From positions 76,779-140,778 of the forward strand of contig JAHBVL010000006.1 in the NCBI GenBank assembly GCA_019637585.1: a stretch of 64,000 bases of DNA. Reading direction: 5' to 3'. Position 1 is the first letter of the stretch; the number at the start of each line of letters is the position of its first letter. The translations under genes and the position numbers were made by a program. The notes under the pieces were generated by a model. The model searched no databases. It was not told where the DNA came from and was given only the letters and a program-made list of their open reading frames with translations. Below, in pieces: positions 26,641 through 35,010 of the stretch. Source of the DNA: Thermomicrobiales bacterium. Lineage in GTDB: Bacteria; Chloroflexota; Chloroflexia; Thermomicrobiales; UBA6265.

Positions 26641-27338
26641 ACGATGCCGAGCGACTAGCAAAGCTGGCGACTGACGTCGCGGCCCGGGTCGAAGATGGCT
26701 CAGTGGTCGGTCTGGGATCGGGATCGACGGCCGAGGCGTTCGTCGCCGCGCTGGGGGCCAGAGCGCGGGAGGGATTGCGGGTCCGCGGTGTCTCAACGTC
26801 TGAGCGAACCAGCGCCAAAGCGCGGGAAGCGGGAGTGGAGCTCGTGGAACTCGCCGACCACCCGGTGCTCGACATCGGCGTAGACGGCGCCGATGAGATC
26901 GACCCGTCGCTCGATCTGGTCAAGGGGCGTGGTGGCGCCTTGCTCTACGAGAAGATCGTGGCTGACGCCTGCCAGACCTGGATCATCGTGGCCTCGTCGG
27001 AGAAGCTCGTTTCCCGGCTGGGCACCCGCCTTCCTTTGCCAGTGGAGGTGATCCCCTTCGGCTGGGAGCAAACGGCGCGCGCCATTCGTACGACAGGTCT
27101 CGAGCCGAAGCTGCGCGTGACGGCTGCCGGCGAACCGTACACGACCGATGGTGGGCACTATGTGCTCGATTGCCAGACGATGCCGATCGACGACTCCCCA
27201 GCGCTGGCCGTGACGTTGAAGCAGATCACCGGTGTGGTCGACCACGGGTTGTTCATCGGGCAGGCGGAGATGGCGGTGACGATCGATCCGGAGGGTGAGA
27301 TCAGCGTGCACCGGCGTGGCGAGCATCGCGCATCATGA
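26637..27338 (+). CDS. rpiA: Ribose-5-phosphate isomerase A
   Basis: Interconverts ribose 5-phosphate and ribulose 5-phosphate. The 233 residues show GLGSGSTAEAFVAAL (about 25-39), GVDGADEIDPSLDLVKGRGG (about 81-100) with the catalytic Asp/Lys set, and ALLYEKIVA. GTG overlaps the opcA stop (GTGA), and its stop overlaps the tiny membrane protein (ATGA). It provides the isomerase of the cluster; rpe and a lactonase gene are not in the window. Confidence 0.95.
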   Translation: MNDAERLAKLATDVAARVEDGSVVGLGSGSTAEAFVAALGARAREGLRVRGVSTSERTSAKAREAGVELVELADHPVLDIGVDGADEIDPSLDLVKGRGGALLYEKIVADACQTWIIVASSEKLVSRLGTRLPLPVEVIPFGWEQTARAIRTTGLEPKLRVTAAGEPYTTDGGHYVLDCQTMPIDDSPALAVTLKQITGVVDHGLFIGQAEMAVTIDPEGEISVHRRGEHRAS

Positions 27339-27484
27339 ACGACGATCTGCCAGAGCTCGATTTCCGGGACGACCAGGCGAGTGATCCGGGATTCGACTTG
27401 CGACGCGGCTTGATCGTGCTGGTGACCGCCATCACCCTGATGGTGATCGTGACCTTGATCTGCGTCTGGCTCGCCGAGCCCTGA
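27335..27484 (+). CDS. 49-residue single-span membrane protein ending the pentose phosphate cluster
   Basis: Very short frame whose ATG overlaps the rpiA stop. An acidic N-terminal half (DDLPELDFRDDQ) is followed by an Arg pair and one hydrophobic helix, IVLVTAITLMVIVTLICVWL, ending AEP. The layout predicts a cytosolic N-terminus and one membrane span. Translational coupling to rpiA is the main evidence for reality. A modest hairpin (27486-27502, stem CGGTCG/CGACCG) follows the stop. Role unknown. Confidence 0.62.
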   Translation: MNDDLPELDFRDDQASDPGFDLRRGLIVLVTAITLMVIVTLICVWLAEP

Positions 27485-27950
27485 TCGGTCGGCTCGCGAC
27501 CGTTCCTTCGCAGAGTGCATCTCCGGACGCAACACAGGCCAGAGTTTGTGAGACTCCGGCCTGCGGCCATTCAGATTCAACAGTTTTGAACGTGAATGTG
27601 GTTGTCTTCGAGTCGACCTCACGGCTTGCGTCACCCGCCGGGTGCGCCGATTTCCCTCCGCGGCGCCGTTATGCGCCAGATGAGGTCGCTCCTTCGCTTG
27701 CCCCGCCAACGAGGTCGACGGGGCCTGACCTGTCGACTTGCCACACTCCCCAGAGGACGCGATTGTTTCGCATGCTGTTGGCCTCCGAGCCTCGCTGATC
27801 TGTGATGGATGCCATCATCTGACCGGCGTATTTCGTCTGCGCCGCCTCGGAGTTTGGCGTCTTCCACCAGCGGCGAGTGCTCATCTCTTTGTTACCACCA
27901 AACGGGCCTGAAGTCAATAGATATTATCCTCGGCAATCTATCGGAGCCAG
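27485..27950. other. Gene-poor intergenic stretch with a possible leaderless minus-strand ORF
   Basis: No family-level gene is visible in these 466 bases. On the minus strand, TTGACT (27912-27917), 17 bases, then TAACAA (27889-27894) look like a promoter. They are followed within five bases by an ATG (27884) that opens a 71-codon frame to 27669 beginning MSTRRWWKTPNSEAAQ. A leaderless micro-gene is possible but unsupported by homology I know. Base composition drops to AT-richer values around 27880-27940. Confidence 0.3.
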
Positions 27951-28334
27951 CCTTTCGCATCACCAGCATCCACCATCTGAAGCCAGGAGCGTGGTCGACC
28001 GCACCGGCTTCCGACCACCATCGCTGGGGCTGCGAGGGGCACCCACAGTGGGGTGCCCGTACGGGCTGGTCCCTGTGCCAGCCCTTCGCATCACCAGCGT
28101 CCACCATCTGAAGCCGAGAGCGTGGTCGACCGCACCGGCTTCCGACCATCATCGCTGGGGCTGCGAAGGGCACCCACAGTGGGGTGCCCGTACGGGCTGG
28201 TCCCTGTGCCAGGCCTTCGCATCACCAGCGTCCACCATCTGAAGCCTTGGCGATGGGCCTCGGATCGCGGTCGCTGGGGAGGAGGTGGGCACCCACAGGG
28301 GGGGGCCGTACGGGCTGTGGGGCTGTGCCCGTCG
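27951..28334. repeat. 131-base tandem repeat array, about 2.9 copies
   Basis: Copies start at 27956, 28087 and 28218 with an exact 131-base period. Copies 1 and 2 are nearly identical; copy 3 diverges in its middle and lacks the end. Each unit contains CATCACCAGCGTCCACCATC, GGTCGACCGCACCGGCTTCC and a hairpin GGGCACCC-ACAGTG-GGGTGCCC. Because 131 is not a multiple of 3, each copy would be read in a different frame, which argues against coding. It abuts the 3' end of the PH-domain gene. Confidence 0.85.
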
Positions 28335-29825
28335 CTATCGGGGTGACAGGTGATCGAGGAGGGCGTCGCCGTCTGAACGGTCGGCGTGGCGGACGGAAAT
28401 GGCGGCGCGGTAGCCGCGGGCGGGTGTGGTGAGGGTGAATGTCGCCAGGCGGGCGCGGCGCTGGAGCCAGTCCTGGGAGAGCTCTCTGACCTGCACCCGT
28501 TTGCCGCTCATGTAGGTCGTGCGCCGGTCGATCGACCGGTTGCGGATGACCAGGCGGTTATCCGATTCCGACGCCCAACCCGCGTCGCGGTACTGCAACC
28601 AGGCATGAACGAGGAGGGGAGGGATCACCAGCAAGAGCGCGAATCCGAACCACCACTGGCCGAAGCTGGATCGCCACAGGATGGCCGATGTCAGTCCCGC
28701 CAGGATGATCCAGTCGCGGACGACCGGAACGAGGTAGCGACGCAACGCCCGCCGCGGCAATCGGGTCAATGTCACCGGTTCGGTCACCCAGCGAAGCTCC
28801 GGCAATGCCGTCTCGATGAGTCGAGGCGCCTGATCCAGCGGCAGAAAGGGCATCAACCGGTACTGGGCTGAGTCCTCGTCCGATCCGCGTCTTGGTGCGG
28901 CGCTCTCGATGTCGATCGACGCATACCCAAATGGCTGACGAAGGATCCCCTCGACGATCGTCAGTCCCTGAACCCGCTGAACGTGAATGGCGTTGCGCTG
29001 TCGTTCGAAGAGACCGCTGGTGACGACGAGCAGATCGCCCGACCGTTCGAGCGTGAAGTTCCAGTTGGTAATCACCGAGCCGAGAATGGAAATCCCCCAG
29101 GCGACGACCGCGGCGACGCCGGCCAGCGCGACAATGGTCATCGGCGTCAGCTGGTCTGGATCGAAGGGGATCCGCTCGATCGTTCGTTGCGGCAGCACTT
29201 CGGTGACGACCCGCACGCCGAAGGCGGAGATCGCTAATGCCGGGGCGATGCGGCCAGAGGTCAGACCGGCGATCAGCACTTCCTTGAACGACAGCCGGCA
29301 GATCAGCTGGGGCGCCGGCGCGGCGACTTCGCCGGTGGCGGGCGATCCGGTTGCTGCCGTTCCCGCATGTTTCGTCGCGATCCATCGCCGGAGCTGGTCC
29401 GCATCGGCATTGCTCATCGCCGGGATGGTGATGGTTTCGCCCGATCCGGCAGTCGAAATCCGCAACTCGCTGATGCCCAGCAGGCGGCCGATAGGCGGTT
29501 CGACCGTGTCGACGGCGTGGACGCGGTCGGGATGCACGGTCTTATGGGATTTTCCGAGCACACCGGTCGTCAGCGAGATCGTGTCGTTCTCCGCGGAGTA
29601 GGTGATGAAACGCCACTGAACGGCGCGCCAGATGACGATGGCCAACCCGAATGCGGCGGTCGTGGCGACGATGGCCAACCCACCCCGGTCCCGAACCGAA
29701 AAGAGAAGCGGAATCAATGCCCAGACCAACGACCGGAAACCCTCGATGGCGGCGGTGATGACCCAGCCCGGATGTGGATGGGATGGCGGGATGTCGATCG
29801 GTCCGGTTATCTGCGTCGATTCCAT
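28335..29825 (-). CDS. YdbT-type membrane protein with bacterial PH-like (bPH2) domains
   Basis: Membrane protein of 496 residues with a repeated plan: two hydrophobic helices followed by a bPH2 beta domain. Three such units are visible, around 30-150 (helices, then YSAENDTISLTTGVL), 185-345 (helices, then NFTLERSGDLLVVTSGLFER) and 365-490 (helices, then DNRLVIRNRSIDRRTTYM). The pattern matches the YdbT family, which typically pairs with a shorter YdbS protein; that partner lies immediately upstream at 29832. Proposed roles are stress or envelope related and not firmly known. Confidence 0.85.
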   Translation of the reverse strand: MESTQITGPIDIPPSHPHPGWVITAAIEGFRSLVWALIPLLFSVRDRGGLAIVATTAAFGLAIVIWRAVQWRFITYSAENDTISLTTGVLGKSHKTVHPDRVHAVDTVEPPIGRLLGISELRISTAGSGETITIPAMSNADADQLRRWIATKHAGTAATGSPATGEVAAPAPQLICRLSFKEVLIAGLTSGRIAPALAISAFGVRVVTEVLPQRTIERIPFDPDQLTPMTIVALAGVAAVVAWGISILGSVITNWNFTLERSGDLLVVTSGLFERQRNAIHVQRVQGLTIVEGILRQPFGYASIDIESAAPRRGSDEDSAQYRLMPFLPLDQAPRLIETALPELRWVTEPVTLTRLPRRALRRYLVPVVRDWIILAGLTSAILWRSSFGQWWFGFALLLVIPPLLVHAWLQYRDAGWASESDNRLVIRNRSIDRRTTYMSGKRVQVRELSQDWLQRRARLATFTLTTPARGYRAAISVRHADRSDGDALLDHLSPR

Positions 29826-29831
29826 GCGCGC

Positions 29832-30359
29832 TTAGAGATCGTCGTGAATATTGGCCAGCGCGGCAATGCGGTTGCGCAGGGGTTCGGCGTCGGCAGCGGC
29901 GATACCTGGAATCTCCCGCGACCCTCCCGCCGTGGCGATCATCACCGTGGCCAGTCCCAGCCGCCGGTCGATCAGGTCCTGGCGGACATCAACATACTGG
30001 ACGCGGCTCATGGGAATGAGCGCTTTGGTTTGCTGCCAGATGCCGGAGCGGATTTCGACTTCATTCTCCCGGATGGCGTACCGCCAGAAGCGCCATTCCA
30101 GCAACGGCGCGTACCAGACGATCGACGCCGCGATGAGGATGAGCACCAGCAGCGCCGCTCCGAGCCAGAGGAGGAGGTCCCGGTCGGCGACGGTGATGAT
30201 GACGGCCGCGCCGCCGATCAGCATCGCGAGTATCACGGCGGCAACAAGACCGAGCTCGATGCGCCAGGCGGTGATCTTGCGAGGGTCCAGCGTGCGGAGC
30301 TCTGATCCGGCGGCCGCTACTGGCTGGACCGGCTGATCATCCGGGTGGGACAAGTCCAT
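29832..30359 (-). CDS. YdbS-type membrane protein with one bPH2 domain
   Basis: Protein of 175 residues with two adjacent transmembrane helices (about 38-60 and 63-85) and one bPH2 domain (YAIRENEVEIRSGIW, then RVQYVDVRQDLIDRRLGLATV). This is the short partner of the YdbT protein downstream; only 6 bases separate the two. The ATG ending at 30359 lies inside the 3' end of the beta-glucosidase gene, overlapping it by 23 bases. An upstream alternative would overlap far more and adds basic junk sequence. Confidence 0.85.
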   Translation of the reverse strand: MDLSHPDDQPVQPVAAAGSELRTLDPRKITAWRIELGLVAAVILAMLIGGAAVIITVADRDLLLWLGAALLVLILIAASIVWYAPLLEWRFWRYAIRENEVEIRSGIWQQTKALIPMSRVQYVDVRQDLIDRRLGLATVMIATAGGSREIPGIAAADAEPLRNRIAALANIHDDL

Positions 30360-31686
30360 TCTCCTCGATGACCTTCGCGTACCAGCGGCCGCTCTGTTTG
30401 ATCGTCCGCTCCTGGGTTTCGTAGTCGACGCCGACCAGACCAAAACGGGCGTTGTAGCCACTGGCCCATTCGAAATTGTCGAGGAGCGACCAGACGCAGT
30501 AGCCGTCGACCCTGACCCCTTGCTCGATCGCGTCGAGCACAGCTTCGAGATGGTCGTGCAGAAAGCGCGCTCTCTGCTGATCGTCGATCGTGCCGTTGAC
30601 CACCGGTGGATCGTCGAACGCTGCGCCGTTTTCCGTCACGACGATCGAAGCGACGCCGTACTCGGTGTGGAGACGCGTCAAGGTTTCGGTCAGAGCCGAA
30701 GGCTGCATGGGCCAGCCTGTTCCGGTCACCGGCAGATTGGATGGCGGCGCTTCTCTGGTCATGGACACCGGAGCCACCGGATCGTCGACGACATAGGTCG
30801 GGAAGTAGTAGTTGACGCCGAGCCAGTCGACGGGCGACGCAATGGCGTCCAGATCGGCTTGGTCGATTTCCGGCCAGTCGTCGCCGAACAGCTCGACGAC
30901 TTCTGCCGGATAGCCGCGACCATAAAGGGGATCGAGCCACATCCGGTTGACGAGGCCGTCCTGCCGGATCGACGCTTCGAGGTCCCGTTCATGATCCGAT
31001 CCGGGATAGACCGGACTCAGCGGCAGACCGATGGTGATTTTGGCGTCCGGAATGTTGGTGCGGATCGCCTGCATCGCCCAGGCGTGGGACAGGAGCATGT
31101 GATGCCCGACCAGGGGCACCTCGGCCCAGTTCTGGTGACCAGGTGGGAAGATACCGAGCGCATAGCCAAGATAGGTGAAGATCCACGGTTCGTTGACCGT
31201 CATCCACCGTTCGATTCGGTCTCCCAGACGCCGGGAGACGATGTCGGCATATTCGGCCATGGCTTTGGGAATGTCGCGCGACAAGAAGCCGCCCTTGTTC
31301 TCCAGCCGGGATGGCAGGTCGAAGTGAAAGAGGGTGGGAAGGGGCTGAATGCCCGCCGCCAGGAGCTCATCGACGAGCCGGTCGTAGAAATCGAGCCCGG
31401 CTTTGTTGACGGTTCCCCAGCCCTTGGGAAGAACGCGCGGCCAGGCAATGGAAAAGCGGTAGGCGTTCAGCCCCAGCTCGCGCATGATGGCGATGTCTTC
31501 AGGGTAGCGATGGTAGTGGTCGCAGGCGAACCGTCCGGACGATCCATCGGCGATACGCCCCGGCACGCGGCAGAACGTATCCCAGATCGAGTCGCTTCGC
31601 CCGTCCTCACGGACCGCTCCCTCGATCTGGTAGGCCGATGTCGATGCGCCCCAAATGAAATCACTCGGAAATGGTGTCGATGCCAT
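30337..31686 (-). CDS. Beta-glucosidase, glycoside hydrolase family 1
   Basis: Retaining GH1 enzyme of 449 residues acting on beta-glycosides, probably cytoplasmic since no signal is visible. The acid/base Glu is E166 in MTVNEPW, and the nucleophile is E352 in VVTENGAAFDD. FIWGASTSAYQIEGA at 10-24 is the N-terminal signature; WSLLDNFEWASGYNARFG forms the aglycone side. The ATG ending at 31686 was chosen because family members begin close to this point. Its 3' end overlaps the YdbS-like start, suggesting one transcript. Confidence 0.96.
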   Translation of the reverse strand: MASTPFPSDFIWGASTSAYQIEGAVREDGRSDSIWDTFCRVPGRIADGSSGRFACDHYHRYPEDIAIMRELGLNAYRFSIAWPRVLPKGWGTVNKAGLDFYDRLVDELLAAGIQPLPTLFHFDLPSRLENKGGFLSRDIPKAMAEYADIVSRRLGDRIERWMTVNEPWIFTYLGYALGIFPPGHQNWAEVPLVGHHMLLSHAWAMQAIRTNIPDAKITIGLPLSPVYPGSDHERDLEASIRQDGLVNRMWLDPLYGRGYPAEVVELFGDDWPEIDQADLDAIASPVDWLGVNYYFPTYVVDDPVAPVSMTREAPPSNLPVTGTGWPMQPSALTETLTRLHTEYGVASIVVTENGAAFDDPPVVNGTIDDQQRARFLHDHLEAVLDAIEQGVRVDGYCVWSLLDNFEWASGYNARFGLVGVDYETQERTIKQSGRWYAKVIEENGLVPPG

Positions 31687-31736
31687 GGGATGTCCCACTC
31701 CGTTTCGCGCACGCCAATGCGCCAATCATAGTTGCT

Positions 31737-31774
31737 GGGGAAATGGGAAATGGGAAATGGGAAATGGGAAGTGG
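31737..31774. repeat. (GGGAAAT)n short-word repeat
   Basis: About five tandem copies of GGGAAAT ending in GGGAAGTGG, in the short gap between two minus-strand genes. Its word-like composition resembles the single arms of the inverted short-word repeats at 11994 and 62289, although no inverted partner is present here. Confidence 0.65.
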
Positions 31775-31784
31775 TAGGTGCGAA

Positions 31785-33035
31785 TCAGGATGACGAGCTT
31801 TGCAGCGCGGCTTCCGGGGTTGCCTCGTCCGTTTCCAGGAGCCAGGCTTCGAAACGCTCAGTGAGGGCATCGACGTTGTTGGCCCAGAACTCGAAGTCCT
31901 CGACAAACTGCACGGCTTTGTTGCCCGGTGCGCTGGGCAGGAGTTCGACGCGGTCGCGGCGAAGGTACTCGAACGAATCGATGTTGACCGGACCGAATGG
32001 CACCAGCCGCCCGAAGTTGGCCGACGGGATCGCCCGGGTGGCGAAGGCGATGAAATCCATGGCCACGTCTTCGTTCTGCGTGCCACGAGGTACAACCCAG
32101 GCGTCGGCGGAGAGCATCCCCTGGTACCAGAGGGTGCGAATTTCAGCGCCAAGGGCAAGTTGGTCGATCCGCGGATTGAAAGCCGACGCCATGCCCACGG
32201 CATCGGCGGCCACCAGCTCGATCGGTTCCTTGCTCTCCTGCCACCAGACGAGCACGTTCTCCCGGATTCTGTCCAGCGAGGCGAATGCCCGTTCGATATC
32301 GAGCGGATAGAGCTCCTCGACGGTCAGGCCATCGGCCAGGAGGGCGAATTCGAGGGTACCGAGCGGACTGCGGCGCAGACTCCGATAGTGAACGACCGGA
32401 TCGAACGTTTCCGCATCGGGCGGCACGGTCGACCAGAAGTCGGTCCAGCTGGTGGGGGCCGTCTGGCTCCCCGCCGGATAGGTGAGGATGGTGGAGAAGT
32501 AGGCCGCTCCGACTCCAAACTCCTGCACGATGTCCGGATAGAGCGATGTTGTGTCGATCACGTCATAGCGCAGCGGACTGAGATACCCGTCCCGGGCCAG
32601 TCTCACCTGGTCTTCCATGGGCACCGTGAGCACGTCCCAGAGCACATTGCCGTCGTCGACCTGCGATCGGAGATCGGAGATGTCGGCGACCTTTTCCTGG
32701 ACCGTTGCGCCGGTTGCTTCGGCGAAGGGCGCGAAAAATGCTTCCCGCTGGGCATCCTGATACTCGCCACCCCAGCTTGCCACGGTAATGACCCTGCCCA
32801 TCCAGCGATCCGGGTCGCTGAATCCGGGCACGGGAGAGCCGATGGCGATTTGCGTTGGGGTTGGCGAAACCTCCGGCGTCGCCGTTGGTTCAGGGGTATC
32901 GGTGGGGGCGCCCGGTCCATTGTCATCATCAGACAGAGGGGAGCAACCGGCAATCAGCGTAGTGGCCAGCGCACCCGCGCCGAGCGTCAACGCGCGGCGC
33001 GATATTCTCGATCTGGTGATGGCGTCATCCGACAC
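31785..33035 (-). CDS. Tat lipoprotein solute-binding protein (spermidine/putrescine-like)
   Basis: Extracytoplasmic ABC-type binding protein. A twin-Arg motif (RISRRALTLGAGA) leads to a lipobox LIAGC, then an Asp/Pro/Thr linker. ITVASWGGEYQDAQREAFFAPFAEATG is the usual start of the polyamine-type domain (SBP_bac fold). The start is uncertain: I used the GTG ending at 33035, about 11 codons before the twin-Arg motif (416 residues); a TTG at 33098 would add 21 residues but lacks a ribosome site. No permease or ATPase genes adjoin, so it must use components encoded elsewhere. Confidence 0.85.
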   Translation of the reverse strand: MSDDAITRSRISRRALTLGAGALATTLIAGCSPLSDDDNGPGAPTDTPEPTATPEVSPTPTQIAIGSPVPGFSDPDRWMGRVITVASWGGEYQDAQREAFFAPFAEATGATVQEKVADISDLRSQVDDGNVLWDVLTVPMEDQVRLARDGYLSPLRYDVIDTTSLYPDIVQEFGVGAAYFSTILTYPAGSQTAPTSWTDFWSTVPPDAETFDPVVHYRSLRRSPLGTLEFALLADGLTVEELYPLDIERAFASLDRIRENVLVWWQESKEPIELVAADAVGMASAFNPRIDQLALGAEIRTLWYQGMLSADAWVVPRGTQNEDVAMDFIAFATRAIPSANFGRLVPFGPVNIDSFEYLRRDRVELLPSAPGNKAVQFVEDFEFWANNVDALTERFEAWLLETDEATPEAALQSSSS

Positions 33036-33098
33036 GGCCAGAGCGTTGGCCCTTTCGATCTCCGCATGGACATGTCCCGGGACGTGCCGGTCTGCCAA

Positions 33099-33477
33099 GC
33101 GGGCGCAAGCGTTTGCCGGATCATACCGGATTTAGGGGACGGAGGTGTCCGTACGATGACAGCGGGTCATGAAAACGGCGCGTGACCTCGCCATATGGCT
33201 CTTTCGCCCACTTCCGTGCGAGGTTCTTCACCACGCCCGACATGCGTGCCCCCCGGTGCCACCGGCGTGAAAACGACGCGTAGCCTCGCCATTTATGGCG
33301 CTTTTGCCTCCCTCCGTTCGAGGTTCCTGTGGCAGCGATGGTCTTCCATAGATGACCGGGCGGGTGATGAACGAGAGATCTCTCGGCAAGCTCGAGATGA
33401 CGAGGTGGGGGAAGCGAAGGCGGTGCGTTTGTTAGGATGCGCAGCACGATTTGCGGCCGCTCAACCAAGGAACTGAT
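33099..33477. repeat. Intergenic region with a 98-base degenerate direct repeat
   Basis: GAAAACGGCGCGTGACCTCG (from 33171) and GAAAACGACGCGTAGCCTCG (from 33269) begin two related segments about 60 bases long, each continuing CCAT...TGGC, a CCC-rich middle and CGAGGTTC. A GAGAGATCTCTCGG plus CTCGAGATGACGAGG stretch (33371-33405) belongs to the same class as the GGAATGACA repeats at 35321. I see no gene. An AAGGAA ribosome site for the M81 gene ends the region. Confidence 0.6.
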
Positions 33478-34956
33478 ATGCGCGTGCTCTTCGGTGGATT
33501 CGCACACGAAACCAACACCTTCTCGCCATGGAAAACCGGCTCCGCCGAGTTCCGGGCGGATGGCTACTACGCCGGTGACGAGATCCGGAAGCTGGCGGGA
33601 ACGAATACGGGTGCGGGTGGCGTGCTACGGGCCGCCGGATCGGAACCGGATGTCGAGCTGATCCTCACGGTGGATACGACGGCCATTCCGGGCGGCTATG
33701 TCACGGACGAGATCTTCGATGAGGTCGTTGGCACGTTCGAGCGCGCGATTCTTCGGGAGAAACCGGATGCTATCGTGCTCGACCTGCATGGCGCGATGGT
33801 GAGCGAATCCGAAATCGATGGCGATGGCGCCATCCTGCGCCGGGTGCGCCAGGCGGCCGGGCCTGGCGTCCCAATCGTCGCCGAGCTCGATCTGCACGCG
33901 AACGTTGGCGCCGAGATGCTCGAGCATGCCACCGTGCTGGTGCCGTACGACACCTACCCGCATATCGACAATGCCGAACGGGGAGAGGAGATCTTCCGGT
34001 TGGCCGTGGATGCTGCTCGCGGGAAGACGCAGCCACGCATGGCATCGCGCCGGTTGCCCATGTTCCTGGCCGGACCGAAGCAGTTCTCAGGTATCGAACC
34101 CACGAAATCGATCATGGATCTGGTCCACGAGGTGGAAACGCGACCCGGCGTGCTGACGGCGGGCGTCTGCTTTGCGTTTCCCTGGGCGGACTGTCCGTTC
34201 GCCGGAATGACGGTGACGGTTGCGACCGACGGCGACATCGACCTGGCGCAGCGCTACGCTGACGAGATCGGCGATGTGATCTGGAGCCGCAGGGAGGAGT
34301 TCCGTCCCGACACGATGACCGTCGAGGAGGCCGTGCATGCGGCGATGGAGCACGAGTCTGGCCCGGTAGTGCTCGCCGATCTGGGAGACAACCCGGGTGG
34401 AGGATCGGCGGCTGACGGGACCGCGCTTCTCTGGGGTTTGCTCGATCTCGGCGCCCGTGATGCGGCCTTTGCGTTGATCGCCGATCCGGAAGTGGTCGAA
34501 GAGGCGTTTGCCATCGGTCTGGAAGGACGCATCGAAACCAGACTCGGCGCCAAGGCGGACGATCTGCATGGCTATCCGGTCGACGTCGTGGCGACGGTGG
34601 TCAATCTGACCGATGGCACTTTCGTCTACGAGGGACCGATGCTGACCGGTGTCCACAGCTCATTGGGACGGACGGCGGTGCTGCGCTGCGAGGGACGCCA
34701 TGGCAATACCGTCGACGTCATCGTGTGCGAGCGACGGGTGCAGCCCCTCGACACGGCGGTCTTTCGGTCGCAGGGGATCGATCCGGAGTCGAAGCAGATT
34801 CTCGTGGTCAAATCCGCCGTGCACTTCCGCGGCGCATTCATGCCGATCGCCAGCCGGATCATCGAAGTCGACACACCCGGGTTGACCTCGGTTGATTTCA
34901 GCCGTTTTCCGTATACGCAGCTGTCGCGGCCGATCTGGCCGCTCGATGCGATCTAG
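33478..34956 (+). CDS. M81-family (MlrC-like) metallopeptidase
   Basis: Protein of 492 residues related to MlrC, which hydrolyses linearized microcystin peptides; most family members have unknown natural substrates. Probable metal ligands are in FAHETNTFSP (about 8-17), DLHGAMVSE and ELDLHANVG, and VPYDTYPHID is conserved. GDNPGGGSAADGT near 310 is a family loop. AAGGAA precedes the ATG. No signal peptide is present, so it is cytoplasmic. The gene stands alone between repeat-rich intergenic regions. Confidence 0.9.
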   Translation: MRVLFGGFAHETNTFSPWKTGSAEFRADGYYAGDEIRKLAGTNTGAGGVLRAAGSEPDVELILTVDTTAIPGGYVTDEIFDEVVGTFERAILREKPDAIVLDLHGAMVSESEIDGDGAILRRVRQAAGPGVPIVAELDLHANVGAEMLEHATVLVPYDTYPHIDNAERGEEIFRLAVDAARGKTQPRMASRRLPMFLAGPKQFSGIEPTKSIMDLVHEVETRPGVLTAGVCFAFPWADCPFAGMTVTVATDGDIDLAQRYADEIGDVIWSRREEFRPDTMTVEEAVHAAMEHESGPVVLADLGDNPGGGSAADGTALLWGLLDLGARDAAFALIADPEVVEEAFAIGLEGRIETRLGAKADDLHGYPVDVVATVVNLTDGTFVYEGPMLTGVHSSLGRTAVLRCEGRHGNTVDVIVCERRVQPLDTAVFRSQGIDPESKQILVVKSAVHFRGAFMPIASRIIEVDTPGLTSVDFSRFPYTQLSRPIWPLDAI

Positions 34957-35010
34957 CGCGGCGTGTGTCAGACTGCGGTGAGTCATCGAACGTCACGTAG
35001 CCTGGAGACA

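Noticed and set aside
27877-28242. Open frame across the 131-base repeats
   Set aside because: The repeat period is not a multiple of three, so the apparent peptide repeats come from different frames; there is no ribosome site.
27951-28334. CRISPR array
   Set aside because: Units are 131 bases and contiguous, with no short repeats, unique spacers or cas genes.
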